Origin: Prevotella sp. UBA4341
GTDB taxonomy: Bacteria; Bacteroidota; Bacteroidia; Bacteroidales; Bacteroidaceae
Assembly: GCA_002393705.1 (NCBI GenBank)
Contig: DGTH01000028.1
Coordinates: 1-7,241, forward strand
Reading direction: 5' to 3'
DNA length: 7,241 nucleotides
The translations under genes and the position numbers were made by a program. The notes beneath the pieces are model-generated. The model was not told the DNA's origin, searched no databases, and saw only the letters and a list, made by a program, of their open reading frames with translations. Shown here piece after piece: positions 1-5,376 of the stretch. Each line of letters begins with the position of its first letter. Within the stretch, counting starts at the first letter, position 1.

Positions 1-227
1 ACAGATTAACTTAACAACCTAGGACGGTTCCTTTTGTGTGAAAAAAACGAAATCAAGAGCGAATATGAACGGAATGTCTCGCTCGACCTCTGGTCGCTTG
101 CTAAAGAAGGGACGCAAGAACCCTCAACAAGACTCGCGGCCTCCGCCCTCCTTTTCTCTCCCTCCCAGCTAATCATTCTATCTGCCCTTCATCATTTTTA
201 TTGGCAAAGAACAATAAAATTCAAAAA
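1..227. other. Upstream non-coding gap
   Basis: I see no convincing gene on either strand here. A plus-strand frame is open from 34 into the DUF3791-like gene, but its translation is low-complexity and unlike a protein family, and a promoter -7 box lies inside it at 235-242. I therefore treat 1-227 as intergenic. It holds a short hairpin, CGACC-TCT-GGTCG at 84-96, and a 6-bp inverted repeat GAGCGA/TCGCTC (57-62, 79-84). Neither has a T-run, so neither looks like a terminator. The end of any upstream gene lies outside the window. Confidence 0.55.
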
Positions 228-253
228 CTTTTCGTATCTTTGTCGCCGAAAAG
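228..253 (+). promoter_or_regulatory. Promoter -7 box bracketed by inverted repeat
   Basis: TATCTTTG at 235-242 matches the Bacteroidota -7 consensus TAnnTTTG. No TTTG-like -33 box is present 19-21 bp upstream; the nearest candidate is TTGG at 201-204, too far away. The -7 box lies inside a perfect 7-bp inverted repeat, CTTTTCG (228-234) and CGAAAAG (247-253), with a 12-bp spacer. A repressor bound there would cover the -7 box and the expected transcription start near 249. This fits autoregulation of the operon that follows, but the operator role is inferred. Confidence 0.6.
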
Positions 254-270
254 ACAAACCATCACCTATT

Positions 271-495
271 ATGGCATACAGCATGACAGACAAAATGGAG
301 TGGACGCTTATCTTTGCCGCCGAGTTTGGGCGACGCTACGGACTGACGCTCAAGCAGGCGTTCAACTACCTGAGTCGCTTCGGGGGCATCAAGTTCGTCG
401 ACGAGCACTACGACTACTGCCACACGCAGTCGTTCCAGTCGATGGTCAGTGATATGGCCGAATATTGCCACAGAAAAGGAGGACTGCTCGTATGA
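271..495 (+). CDS. DUF3791-like small protein, first gene of ART operon
   Basis: This encodes 74 residues if translation starts at 271. In-frame ATGs at 283 and 295 are possible, and no candidate has a clear Shine-Dalgarno sequence. The start at 271 leaves a leader of about 22 nt after the promoter. The sequence resembles DUF3791, a short uncharacterised helical family: an N-terminal helix (EWTLIFAAEFGRRYGLT), then KQAFNYLSRFGGIKFVDEHYD, then CHTQS and a final amphipathic helix with a GG near the end. There is no signal peptide or membrane segment, so it should be cytoplasmic. Its stop overlaps the next start as ATGA (492-495), implying coupled translation. From general knowledge DUF3791 genes often neighbour DUF3990 genes. 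By position it may be an antitoxin or accessory partner, which is an inference. Family call moderately sure, function unknown. Confidence 0.75.
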   Translation: MAYSMTDKMEWTLIFAAEFGRRYGLTLKQAFNYLSRFGGIKFVDEHYDYCHTQSFQSMVSDMAEYCHRKGGLLV

Positions 496-965
496 TTCTC
501 TACCACGGCACCAACCAGGACTTCGGCGACATCGACCTCACGAAATCAAAACCCAATAAAGACTTCGGCCAAGGCTTCTATCTTAGCCGCGAGTACACTC
601 AAGCTATGGACATGGCCAAGATCAAAGTGGAGCAATTGGAGACTGGCGTGCCCACCGTCCTTACTTTCGAGGCCGACGATACGGCCATGAATCACCTGAA
701 AGTGCTCCGCTTCGACGACTACAGCGAAGAATGGGCCAAGTTCATTCTGCTGAACCGCAACAACTCCAGCCGCCAGCCCGCCCACGACTATGACATCGTT
801 ATCGGCCCCATCGCCAACGACCGCGTCGGCGTGCAACTATGGAAATATGAGAATCGTAGCATCGACCTGCCCACGCTCGTACACAATCTCCGCAACATGC
901 GCGGCATCACCTTCCAATACTTCTTCGGCACTGAGCGTGCCGTCAAAATCCTGAAAAGACTATGA
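492..965 (+). CDS. DUF3990 ADP-ribosyltransferase-like protein (toxin candidate)
   Basis: The product is 157 aa. The start at 492 is chosen because it overlaps the upstream stop (ATGA) and places the conserved strand at the N terminus; a longer frame from 465 would add nine residues unlike the family. LYHGT (residues 3-7) and GQGFYLSREYTQA (26-38) match the DUF3990 pattern. They resemble the HG and G-x-Y-F/L elements of PARP/diphtheria-toxin-type ADP-ribosyltransferases, which would make H5 and Y30 NAD-binding candidates. YDIVIGPIAND (100-110) and QYFFGTERA (142-150) are the other family landmarks; Q142 or E148 could occupy the third catalytic position. The likely role is transfer of ADP-ribose from NAD to an unknown cytoplasmic target. 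It has no signal peptide. Both flanking small genes overlap it by 4 nt, which suggests a toxin with its regulators. The family call is firm, the activity inferred. Confidence 0.85.
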   Translation: MILYHGTNQDFGDIDLTKSKPNKDFGQGFYLSREYTQAMDMAKIKVEQLETGVPTVLTFEADDTAMNHLKVLRFDDYSEEWAKFILLNRNNSSRQPAHDYDIVIGPIANDRVGVQLWKYENRSIDLPTLVHNLRNMRGITFQYFFGTERAVKILKRL

Positions 966-1183
966 GCGAACAAGAACAGATGAAAATCGACATGGTTAAG
1001 AACCTCGCCCTGCTGCTCATCGAAGACCAGCCGCAGCTCACCATGGAGCAGGCTCTCGCCACGGTCATCAACTCTGACACCTACCAGCGGCTGCAAAGCG
1101 ACGCCACTGGTCTCTACCACCAGAGTTCCCGCTATGTCTACAGTTTCCTCGATAGTGAGCTGAAGACGGGGAGCGTGAAGTAA
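962..1183 (+). CDS. Small helical protein, third gene of ART operon
   Basis: The product is 73 aa and starts in an ATGA overlap with the ART-like gene (962-965), so the start is well defined by coupling. I cannot assign a family name. The sequence reads as an amphipathic N-terminal helix (QMKIDMVKNLALLLIED), a turn, a second helix (TMEQALATVINSDTYQRL), then a GLYHQSSRYVYSFLDSEL segment. This block (alpha-helix, SDTY, GLY-QSS-YVY-FL-EL) resembles small partner proteins I associate with DUF3990/DUF3791 loci. It has no signal peptide or DNA-binding motif that I can see. By size, position and coupling it is the best candidate for an antitoxin that binds the ART-like protein, but the first gene could equally fill that role. 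Its reality as a gene is well supported, its function is a guess. Confidence 0.75.
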   Translation: MSEQEQMKIDMVKNLALLLIEDQPQLTMEQALATVINSDTYQRLQSDATGLYHQSSRYVYSFLDSELKTGSVK

Positions 1184-1286
1184 TTCCTTGACGATATACC
1201 TGTCACACTGGAAATCATTTCCGGCATCCGGCAACTTCTTTCAACCGCAGCACGAAATCTTTTGGCCTAAAAAATAAGGCAAATCT
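1184..1286. other. Intergenic spacer with short inverted and direct repeats
   Basis: I see no gene here and no clear terminator for the preceding operon. It contains a 13-bp palindromic element, GGAAAT-C-ATTTCC (1210-1222), without a T-run. It also holds the first copy of AAATCTTTTG (1255-1264), repeated at 1281-1290 across the -33 box of the following promoter. Confidence 0.5.
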
Positions 1287-1317
1287 TTTGCCAGTTCAGT
1301 TTTTATGGTTATCTTTG
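1278..1317 (+). promoter_or_regulatory. Near-consensus Bacteroidota promoter with inverted repeat at -33
   Basis: The -33 box TTTG (1287-1290), a 19-bp spacer and the -7 box TATCTTTG (1310-1317) match the consensus form closely, predicting a start near 1323. The -33 box is part of the right arm of a perfect inverted repeat, GGCAAA-TCT-TTTGCC (1278-1292). It also lies inside the second copy of a direct repeat, AAATCTTTTG (1255-1264 and 1281-1290). A protein bound to these repeats would compete with sigma factor; that role is inferred. Confidence 0.8.
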
Positions 1318-1351
1318 CAAAATAAAGTAAGAACAGAGGCGACAGCAAGGT

Positions 1352-2974
1352 ATGACACAGATGGAACGACAAGAGAGCGGCTACGCCGTGGGCGTACAAC
1401 AGTTCGACTGGATTCGCAAGCGCAAGGCGGTCTATGTCGATAAGACGGAATATGTGTGGAAGATGGTTTCGACAAAGGCCGTCAACTTCTTCCTGAGCCG
1501 GCCCCGGCGCTTTGGCAAGTCGCTGCTCGTGGACACGCTGCGCTGCTACTTCGAGGGCCGCAAGGAACTCTTCGAAGGGCTCTACATATACAGCAAGGAG
1601 AAGGAGTGGCGGCAGTACCCCGTCATTCGTCTGGACCTCTCTAACGGAAAGTACTACGCAAAGGAGCGGGTGCATGGCACCATTAACGCCATACTGAAAC
1701 AGCAAGAGGAGAAATACGGCATCAGCAACCCGGAAGACCCCGAAAACTACGATGCGCGGATGACGCGCCTGATTCAAGAAGCCTACAAGCAGACGGGCGA
1801 GCAGGTGGTAATGCTCATTGACGAGTACGACGCGCCAATGCTCGACTCCATCACCGACCCTGAGCTTCAGGACTATATTCGCAACCGTGTGCGCAACCTC
1901 TTCTCGCCGCTGAAGGCGCAGTCTCAGTATCTGCGCTTCGTGTTTCTTACGGGTATCTCAAAATTCTCGCAGCTGTCGGTGTTCAGCGAGCTGAACAACC
2001 TGCAGCAGCTGACTTTCGACCCTGCCTACGAGGCTGTCTGCGGCATCAGCGAGGAGGAGCTGCTCGGCTACATGAAACCCGATATAGAACTGCTACAGGA
2101 AAAGATGAACAAAGACTTCGCCCGCTATAACCTGCACTACAGCTACGACGACATCGTGGCGAAGCTGAAGGAGACCTACGACGGCTACCACTTTAGCGAC
2201 CAGTTCACTGACATCTATTGTCCGTGGAGCCTAGTGAGTGCTTTTGCCATGGGGCGCATCATGAACTTCTGGTTTTCCACGGGCACCCCGACAATGCTCA
2301 TCAACGTGATGCGCCTGCACAATTTATGCCTACAGCAGATAGAGAACGTACATGCCAACCTGCGACGCTTCGACGCTCCCACCGAGCGTATCAGCGACCC
2401 TATACCCGTGCTGTTTCAGAGCGGATACCTGACGCTGAAATCCTACAACCCCATTGAGAATGACTACTGCCTGAACTTTCCCAATGGCGAGGTGCGCGAG
2501 GGCTTCGCCTATTCACTCTATAAGTATTATATGGAAGACTATGTCGGCAGTGAGGACGCGCTGGGCAACGCCTTCAAACGCTTACGCCGCAAGGACATCA
2601 CCTTCGAAGACTTCATTGAGGCCATCAGCCGCTGGTATGCCGGCATTCCCTACAGCATCACCGACAAAAACCAGAACGAGCAGCTCTACCAGTCGCTCAT
2701 CTATGCTGCCCTGATGGGTTTCGGTGCCGACGTACAAGCCGAGGACCAGACTGCCGACGGGCGCATGGACATTGCCTTGAAGCTGCCCCACGCCATCTAC
2801 ATCCTGGAGCTGAAGTATGGCAAGACGGCCGAGGAGGCGACTGACCAGGTCATTGCCAAAAACTATGCCATTCGCTTTACAGCCGACCAGCGTCCTGTGT
2901 GGGCCGTAGGCATGAGCATCAGCCAAGACCGCCGCACCATAGACAGCTATAAGGTGGTGCAGGTAAAGGCATAA
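1352..2974 (+). CDS. AAA-ATPase-like / PD-(D/E)XK nuclease fusion protein
   Basis: This 540-aa cytoplasmic protein belongs to the AAA-ATPase_like (PF09820, DUF1703) plus PDDEXK_9 (PF08011) architecture, which is abundant and multicopy in Bacteroidales. The N-terminal family signature FDWIRKRKAVYVDKTEYVW spans residues 18-36. The Walker A-like loop is SRPRRFGKSLL (49-59, with K56 and S57). Walker B is VVMLIDEYDAPM (152-163, with D157 and E158). The C-terminal nuclease-like core shows D473 (GRMDIAL) and E486-x-K488 (ILELKYG), the D...ExK triad of the PD-(D/E)XK fold, so both active sites look intact. Length is normal for the family. The start at 1352 lies about 29 nt after the predicted transcription start; an ATG three codons on is an alternative, and the Shine-Dalgarno sequence is weak. 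The biological role of the family is unsettled (defence or mobile-element roles have been considered). It is transcribed alone, between its own promoter and terminator. Confidence 0.92.
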   Translation: MTQMERQESGYAVGVQQFDWIRKRKAVYVDKTEYVWKMVSTKAVNFFLSRPRRFGKSLLVDTLRCYFEGRKELFEGLYIYSKEKEWRQYPVIRLDLSNGKYYAKERVHGTINAILKQQEEKYGISNPEDPENYDARMTRLIQEAYKQTGEQVVMLIDEYDAPMLDSITDPELQDYIRNRVRNLFSPLKAQSQYLRFVFLTGISKFSQLSVFSELNNLQQLTFDPAYEAVCGISEEELLGYMKPDIELLQEKMNKDFARYNLHYSYDDIVAKLKETYDGYHFSDQFTDIYCPWSLVSAFAMGRIMNFWFSTGTPTMLINVMRLHNLCLQQIENVHANLRRFDAPTERISDPIPVLFQSGYLTLKSYNPIENDYCLNFPNGEVREGFAYSLYKYYMEDYVGSEDALGNAFKRLRRKDITFEDFIEAISRWYAGIPYSITDKNQNEQLYQSLIYAALMGFGADVQAEDQTADGRMDIALKLPHAIYILELKYGKTAEEATDQVIAKNYAIRFTADQRPVWAVGMSISQDRRTIDSYKVVQVKA

Positions 2975-2982
2975 ACAGCAGA

Positions 2983-3020
2983 GAAGCTGCCCACTCCTCG
3001 CGGAGGGGGCAGCTTCCTTT
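2983..3020 (+). terminator. Hairpin terminator, possibly bidirectional
   Basis: The arms GAAGCTGCCC (2983-2992) and GGGCAGCTTC (3007-3016) pair perfectly. After one A/G mismatch the stem continues as CTCC/GGAG with a TCGC loop. A short CTTT tail follows on the plus strand, 8 nt after the ATPase stop. The minus-strand 31-aa ORF ends at 3060 and converges on it, so the same hairpin could end both transcripts. The T-tract is short on both sides, so efficiency is uncertain. Confidence 0.8.
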
Positions 3021-3059
3021 GCTAACTAAAAATATTTTACGCCTATGAAAAAATCTTCT

Positions 3060-3155
3060 TTACTTAGTACCCGTGCCTAACTGATTGTTGACGCGGATGG
3101 CCTCGATGACCGTTATGGCAACGATGGCCAGTGACATTGTAATTACCATCATCAT
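3060..3155 (-). CDS. 31-aa single-transmembrane small protein
   Basis: On the minus strand, ATG at 3155 opens a 31-residue frame closed by TAA at 3060. The protein begins with three methionines (ATG ATG ATG). A hydrophobic stretch, VITMSLAIVAITVI (residues 4-17), is long enough for one short membrane helix. A polar, basic tail ending in GTGTK follows. A good Shine-Dalgarno sequence, AAAGGA (minus strand of 3163-3168), lies 7 nt before the first ATG. A consensus promoter sits a further 105 nt or so upstream on the same strand. I do not recognise the family; it does not match the KdpF or smalltalk small-protein sequences as I remember them. It is probably an inner-membrane microprotein. Start signals and promoter together make a chance ORF unlikely, but no homologue comparison was possible. 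Confidence 0.6.
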   Translation of the reverse strand: MMMVITMSLAIVAITVIEAIRVNNQLGTGTK

Positions 3156-3267
3156 AATAATTTCCTTTCTCTAATGTTTTTTTTAATTAATGTTATCCTT
3201 ACTCAATTCTTTTTACTTAAAAAGGACTTGCCTCTTTTTTTGTGACCCCTTGTTCTGAATCACGATG
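3156..3267 (-). other. A-rich 5' leader of the small ORF
   Basis: This is the stretch between the minus-strand promoter and the small ORF. It is very A-rich in the minus-strand sense, has no internal ATG-initiated frame of note and contains the Shine-Dalgarno AAAGGA at 3168-3163. At about 105 nt it is longer than needed for simple initiation, so post-transcriptional control is possible but unproven. Confidence 0.45.
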
Positions 3268-3298
3268 CAAAGGTACGCACTTCCGGGGACATGGCAAA
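3268..3298 (-). promoter_or_regulatory. Minus-strand promoter for the 31-aa ORF
   Basis: Read on the minus strand, TTTG (3298-3295), a 19-bp spacer and TACCTTTG (3275-3268) match the Bacteroidota consensus exactly at the conserved positions. Transcription would start near 3262, giving a 5' leader of about 105 nt before the small ORF. The leader is A-rich and has a weak hairpin (CTTTTT-AAGT-AAAAAG) but no riboswitch that I recognise. Confidence 0.7.
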
Positions 3299-3322
3299 GG
3301 GTTAGAGGCGGGTTTGAGTGTA

Positions 3323-3359
3323 AAACGTACGTTTATTTGACATTTGTCAAAGATTTGAC
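3323..3359. promoter_or_regulatory. Tandem palindromes between divergent promoters
   Basis: AAACGTACGTTT (3323-3334) is a perfect 12-bp palindrome. TTTGACATTTGTCAAA (3336-3351) is a perfect 7+2+7 inverted repeat, and a further half-site TTTGAC follows at 3354-3359. They lie about 25 bp upstream of the minus-strand -33 box and some 50 bp upstream of the plus-strand -33 region, a normal place for a shared operator. No binding protein can be named from the sequence. Confidence 0.5.
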
Positions 3360-3409
3360 CTATATTAAGGGCAAAGTGACATTAATTTGTAACTTTTTTC
3401 CCAAAAGGC

Positions 3410-3440
3410 GTTGGTGTTTAGTTTTTTTTTCGTACATTTG
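3410..3440 (+). promoter_or_regulatory. Promoter of the OmpA/lipoprotein operon
   Basis: TACATTTG (3433-3440) is a -7 box of the TAnnTTTG type. GTTG (3410-3413) stands 19 bp upstream as an imperfect -33 box. Transcription would begin near 3446, leaving a leader of about 33 nt with Shine-Dalgarno AGGAAAG (3469-3475) just before the ATG. Confidence 0.7.
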
Positions 3441-3478
3441 CAAGTGAATAACCAACAATACTCTTAACAGGAAAGAAC

Positions 3479-4600
3479 ATGCGCAAAATTCTTTCAGCAC
3501 TTGTGCTGCTACTAACCGTTACACTGGCTACACACGCACAGCAAGCAGAGCGAAGACTCGTAGCACCCTCCATGCCTTTCTTCGTTCCCCACTGGTACGT
3601 CAAAGCGCAAGTGGGCGGAGCCTACGACGTAGGCGAGGCCAAGTTTACCCAACTGGTGTCGCCGGCCATTCAACTGGCCCTGGGCTACAAGTTCAACGAG
3701 TTCATCGGACTACGTGGAACCTTGAGCGGCCTCTGGGCACGCAACCGCTACGCCTACCCCGAGGCTAAGTACAGCTGGAACTTCATCCAGCCAGCCATTG
3801 AGGCCGAGGCAGACCTTACCAACCTCTTCTTCGGGTTCGACCCTGAGCGGCCCGTCAGCCTCTACGCCTTCCTGGGGGCAGGCGTGGCCTTAGCCTTTAA
3901 CAACGACGATGCCGTGGAGGCCGACAAGCGCTTCGGCATAGACTTTCAGAAACTGTGGCACGACTCGCGCTGGAACCCCGTCATACGTGGCGGAGTGGGC
4001 CTGGACTACGCCATCAACGACCAGATAGCCATAGGCGCCGAGGTGAATGCCAACATGCTGCCCGACCACTGGAACTCGAAGATGGGCCGCCACGACAACC
4101 GCGACTGGCACTTCAACGCTCTCCTGGGCATTAAGTTCAACCTTGGACGCAGCTACGGCTACACCGACGCCCAGTACGAGGTCATAGAGTACGTACAGCC
4201 CCAGCCGGAGCCCGCCAAGCCGCAGTTTGTCGATGTGCCCATTGAGAAGATTTCGTTCAACGTGAATATTCAGTTCCTCATCAACCAGAGCGTCATCAGG
4301 AGCAACCAGATACCCAAGCTGCAGCGGCTCATGGCCTACCTGAACGAACACCCCAGGGCCTTCATCCGCCTTTCGGGCTACGCCGACAAGGAGACCGGCA
4401 CGCCCGAAATCAACATGCGACTCTCGCAGGAGCGCGCTCAGGTGGTGTCGCAGTACCTCATGGACCAGGGCATCGAGGAGTGGCGCATACGCCGCTTTGC
4501 CAAGGGCGACAAGGTGCAGCCGTTCGACATTCCTGAGGACAACCGCGTCTGCATCTGCTTCGTCTATGACCCGGACAACCCCGTGCCCATGCCGTACTGA
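3479..4600 (+). CDS. OmpA-family outer-membrane protein
   Basis: This 373-aa protein probably spans the outer membrane and holds it to peptidoglycan. A signal peptide (MRKILSALVLLLTVTLATHA, residues 1-20) ends in T-H-A before Q21. Residues of about 30-230 are rich in alternating aromatic and polar positions (for example YVKAQVGGAYDVG, IQLALGYKF, RGGVGLDYAI, HFNALLGIKFNLG), as in an eight-strand beta-barrel. A proline-rich linker (QPQPEPAKP) follows. The C-terminal OmpA domain (PF00691) covers about 256-365, with GYADKETG (300-307) and LSQERA (315-320). D303 and R319 match the pair that binds diaminopimelate in peptidoglycan. Length is usual for Bacteroidales OmpA proteins. The start has a good Shine-Dalgarno sequence 3 nt away. 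It heads an operon with two lipoproteins and a membrane protein. The family is firm, the barrel topology is inferred. Confidence 0.92.
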   Translation: MRKILSALVLLLTVTLATHAQQAERRLVAPSMPFFVPHWYVKAQVGGAYDVGEAKFTQLVSPAIQLALGYKFNEFIGLRGTLSGLWARNRYAYPEAKYSWNFIQPAIEAEADLTNLFFGFDPERPVSLYAFLGAGVALAFNNDDAVEADKRFGIDFQKLWHDSRWNPVIRGGVGLDYAINDQIAIGAEVNANMLPDHWNSKMGRHDNRDWHFNALLGIKFNLGRSYGYTDAQYEVIEYVQPQPEPAKPQFVDVPIEKISFNVNIQFLINQSVIRSNQIPKLQRLMAYLNEHPRAFIRLSGYADKETGTPEINMRLSQERAQVVSQYLMDQGIEEWRIRRFAKGDKVQPFDIPEDNRVCICFVYDPDNPVPMPY

Positions 4601-4644
4601 GGCGTTAAACATGAAACATTAAACACTTTAAACATTAATATACG
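4601..4644 (+). repeat. Short AT-rich direct repeat between genes
   Basis: This 44-bp gap holds AAACATTAA twice (4614-4622 and 4630-4638, period 16), with further TTAAAC variants around it. No TAnnTTTG box and no Shine-Dalgarno sequence are visible. The following gene is therefore probably co-transcribed from the OmpA promoter, with AT-rich, unstructured mRNA helping initiation, as is common in Bacteroidota. Confidence 0.5.
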
Positions 4645-5358
4645 ATGAAGAATATAATCATGGCGGCTCTGCTGCCGATACTGACAATAAGCTTCAGCTC
4701 GTGCACGGACTACCAGGACGAGCTGGACGCACTGGACTACCGCGTAACGGTACTCGAAAACCTCGTCAACAAGACCAACACCGACATCGTGGCCATGGAG
4801 ACCATCGTGACCGCCATGTCGGAGGGCGACTACATCACCAACGTAACCCAGAACGCCGAGGGCTACATCATAACCTTCAACAAGTCGGGAGCCGTCGTCA
4901 TACACGACGGTCAGGACGGACGCGACGGACAGGACGGTCAGGACGGGCGCGACGCCCAGGCTCCTGACATCACCATCGAGCAGGACACCGACGGCAACTG
5001 GTACTGGAAGCTGAACGGAGAGTGGCTCACCGACGGCAGCGGCAACAAGATTCAGGCCAACGGCCGCGACGGCAAGGACGGCAAGGACGGACGCGACGGC
5101 AAGGATGGGAAGGACGGAAAGGACGGAAAGGATGGCGTAACGCCGCAGGTGCGCATCAACAGCGAAGGCATCTGGGAAGTCAGCACCGACGGCGGACTGA
5201 CGTGGCAGAGCACCGGCACGCCGGCTACCGGCAAGGACGGCGAGAAGGGTGCCGACGCCAACGTCATCATCAAGGTCATTACCCACTGGAACGAGGGCTA
5301 CGTAGAGTTCATTACCAGCTCCGGCTCCTTCCGCGTGCCCCTGGCCATCAACACTTAA
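4645..5358 (+). CDS. Collagen-like DUF4988-type lipoprotein, copy 1
   Basis: This 237-aa exported lipoprotein has the architecture annotated as DUF4988 or PL29-lyase N-terminal domain in Bacteroidales. No lyase domain is present, so no enzyme activity is implied. The signal peptide ends in a lipobox, FSSC, with C20 to be lipidated. Residues 27-58 form a coiled coil with hydrophobics at L27, L30, V34, L37, V41, I48, M51, V55 and M58. ITNVTQNAEGYIITFNKSG follows, then Gly-X-Y repeats at 89-101 (DGQ/DGR). A WYWKLNGEW module comes next, then Gly-X-Y repeats of mostly GKD at 140-164. A VSTDGGLTWQ module and a short C-terminal beta-strand segment end the protein. The coiled coil next to collagen-like repeats suggests a trimeric stalk on the outer membrane; this is inferred. 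No proline is found in the repeats, so the triple helix would rely on charge pairing (K/D). It is followed 18 bp later by a paralogue. Confidence 0.85.
   Translation: MKNIIMAALLPILTISFSSCTDYQDELDALDYRVTVLENLVNKTNTDIVAMETIVTAMSEGDYITNVTQNAEGYIITFNKSGAVVIHDGQDGRDGQDGQDGRDAQAPDITIEQDTDGNWYWKLNGEWLTDGSGNKIQANGRDGKDGKDGRDGKDGKDGKDGKDGVTPQVRINSEGIWEVSTDGGLTWQSTGTPATGKDGEKGADANVIIKVITHWNEGYVEFITSSGSFRVPLAINT
5062..5133 (+). repeat. In-frame GGCAAGGAC-type 9-bp repeat array in copy 1
   Basis: About eight degenerate 9-bp units (GGCAAGGAC and variants such as GGACGCGAC) encode Gly-Lys/Arg-Asp triplets. Slippage or recombination by whole units would change stalk length without shifting frame. A shorter array lies earlier in the gene (4906-4947). 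Confidence 0.8.
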
Positions 5359-5376
5359 AACCCACAGTGTAGCACT

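Noticed and set aside
34..270. N-terminal extension of the DUF3791-like gene back to codon 34
   Set aside because: The promoter -7 box at 235-242 lies inside it and the translated extension does not look like protein of this family.
1241..1777. 178-codon minus-strand frame overlapping the ATPase start
   Set aside because: It overlaps the promoter and the conserved N-terminal domain of the ATPase gene and has no recognisable protein features.
3044..3079. 11-codon plus-strand frame beginning MKKSSLL
   Set aside because: It is very short, has no Shine-Dalgarno sequence, follows a terminator and is antisense to the better supported 31-aa ORF.
3265..3447. 60-codon plus-strand frame in the intergenic region
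   Set aside because: It spans both palindromes and two promoters, lacks a Shine-Dalgarno sequence and shows no protein-like composition.
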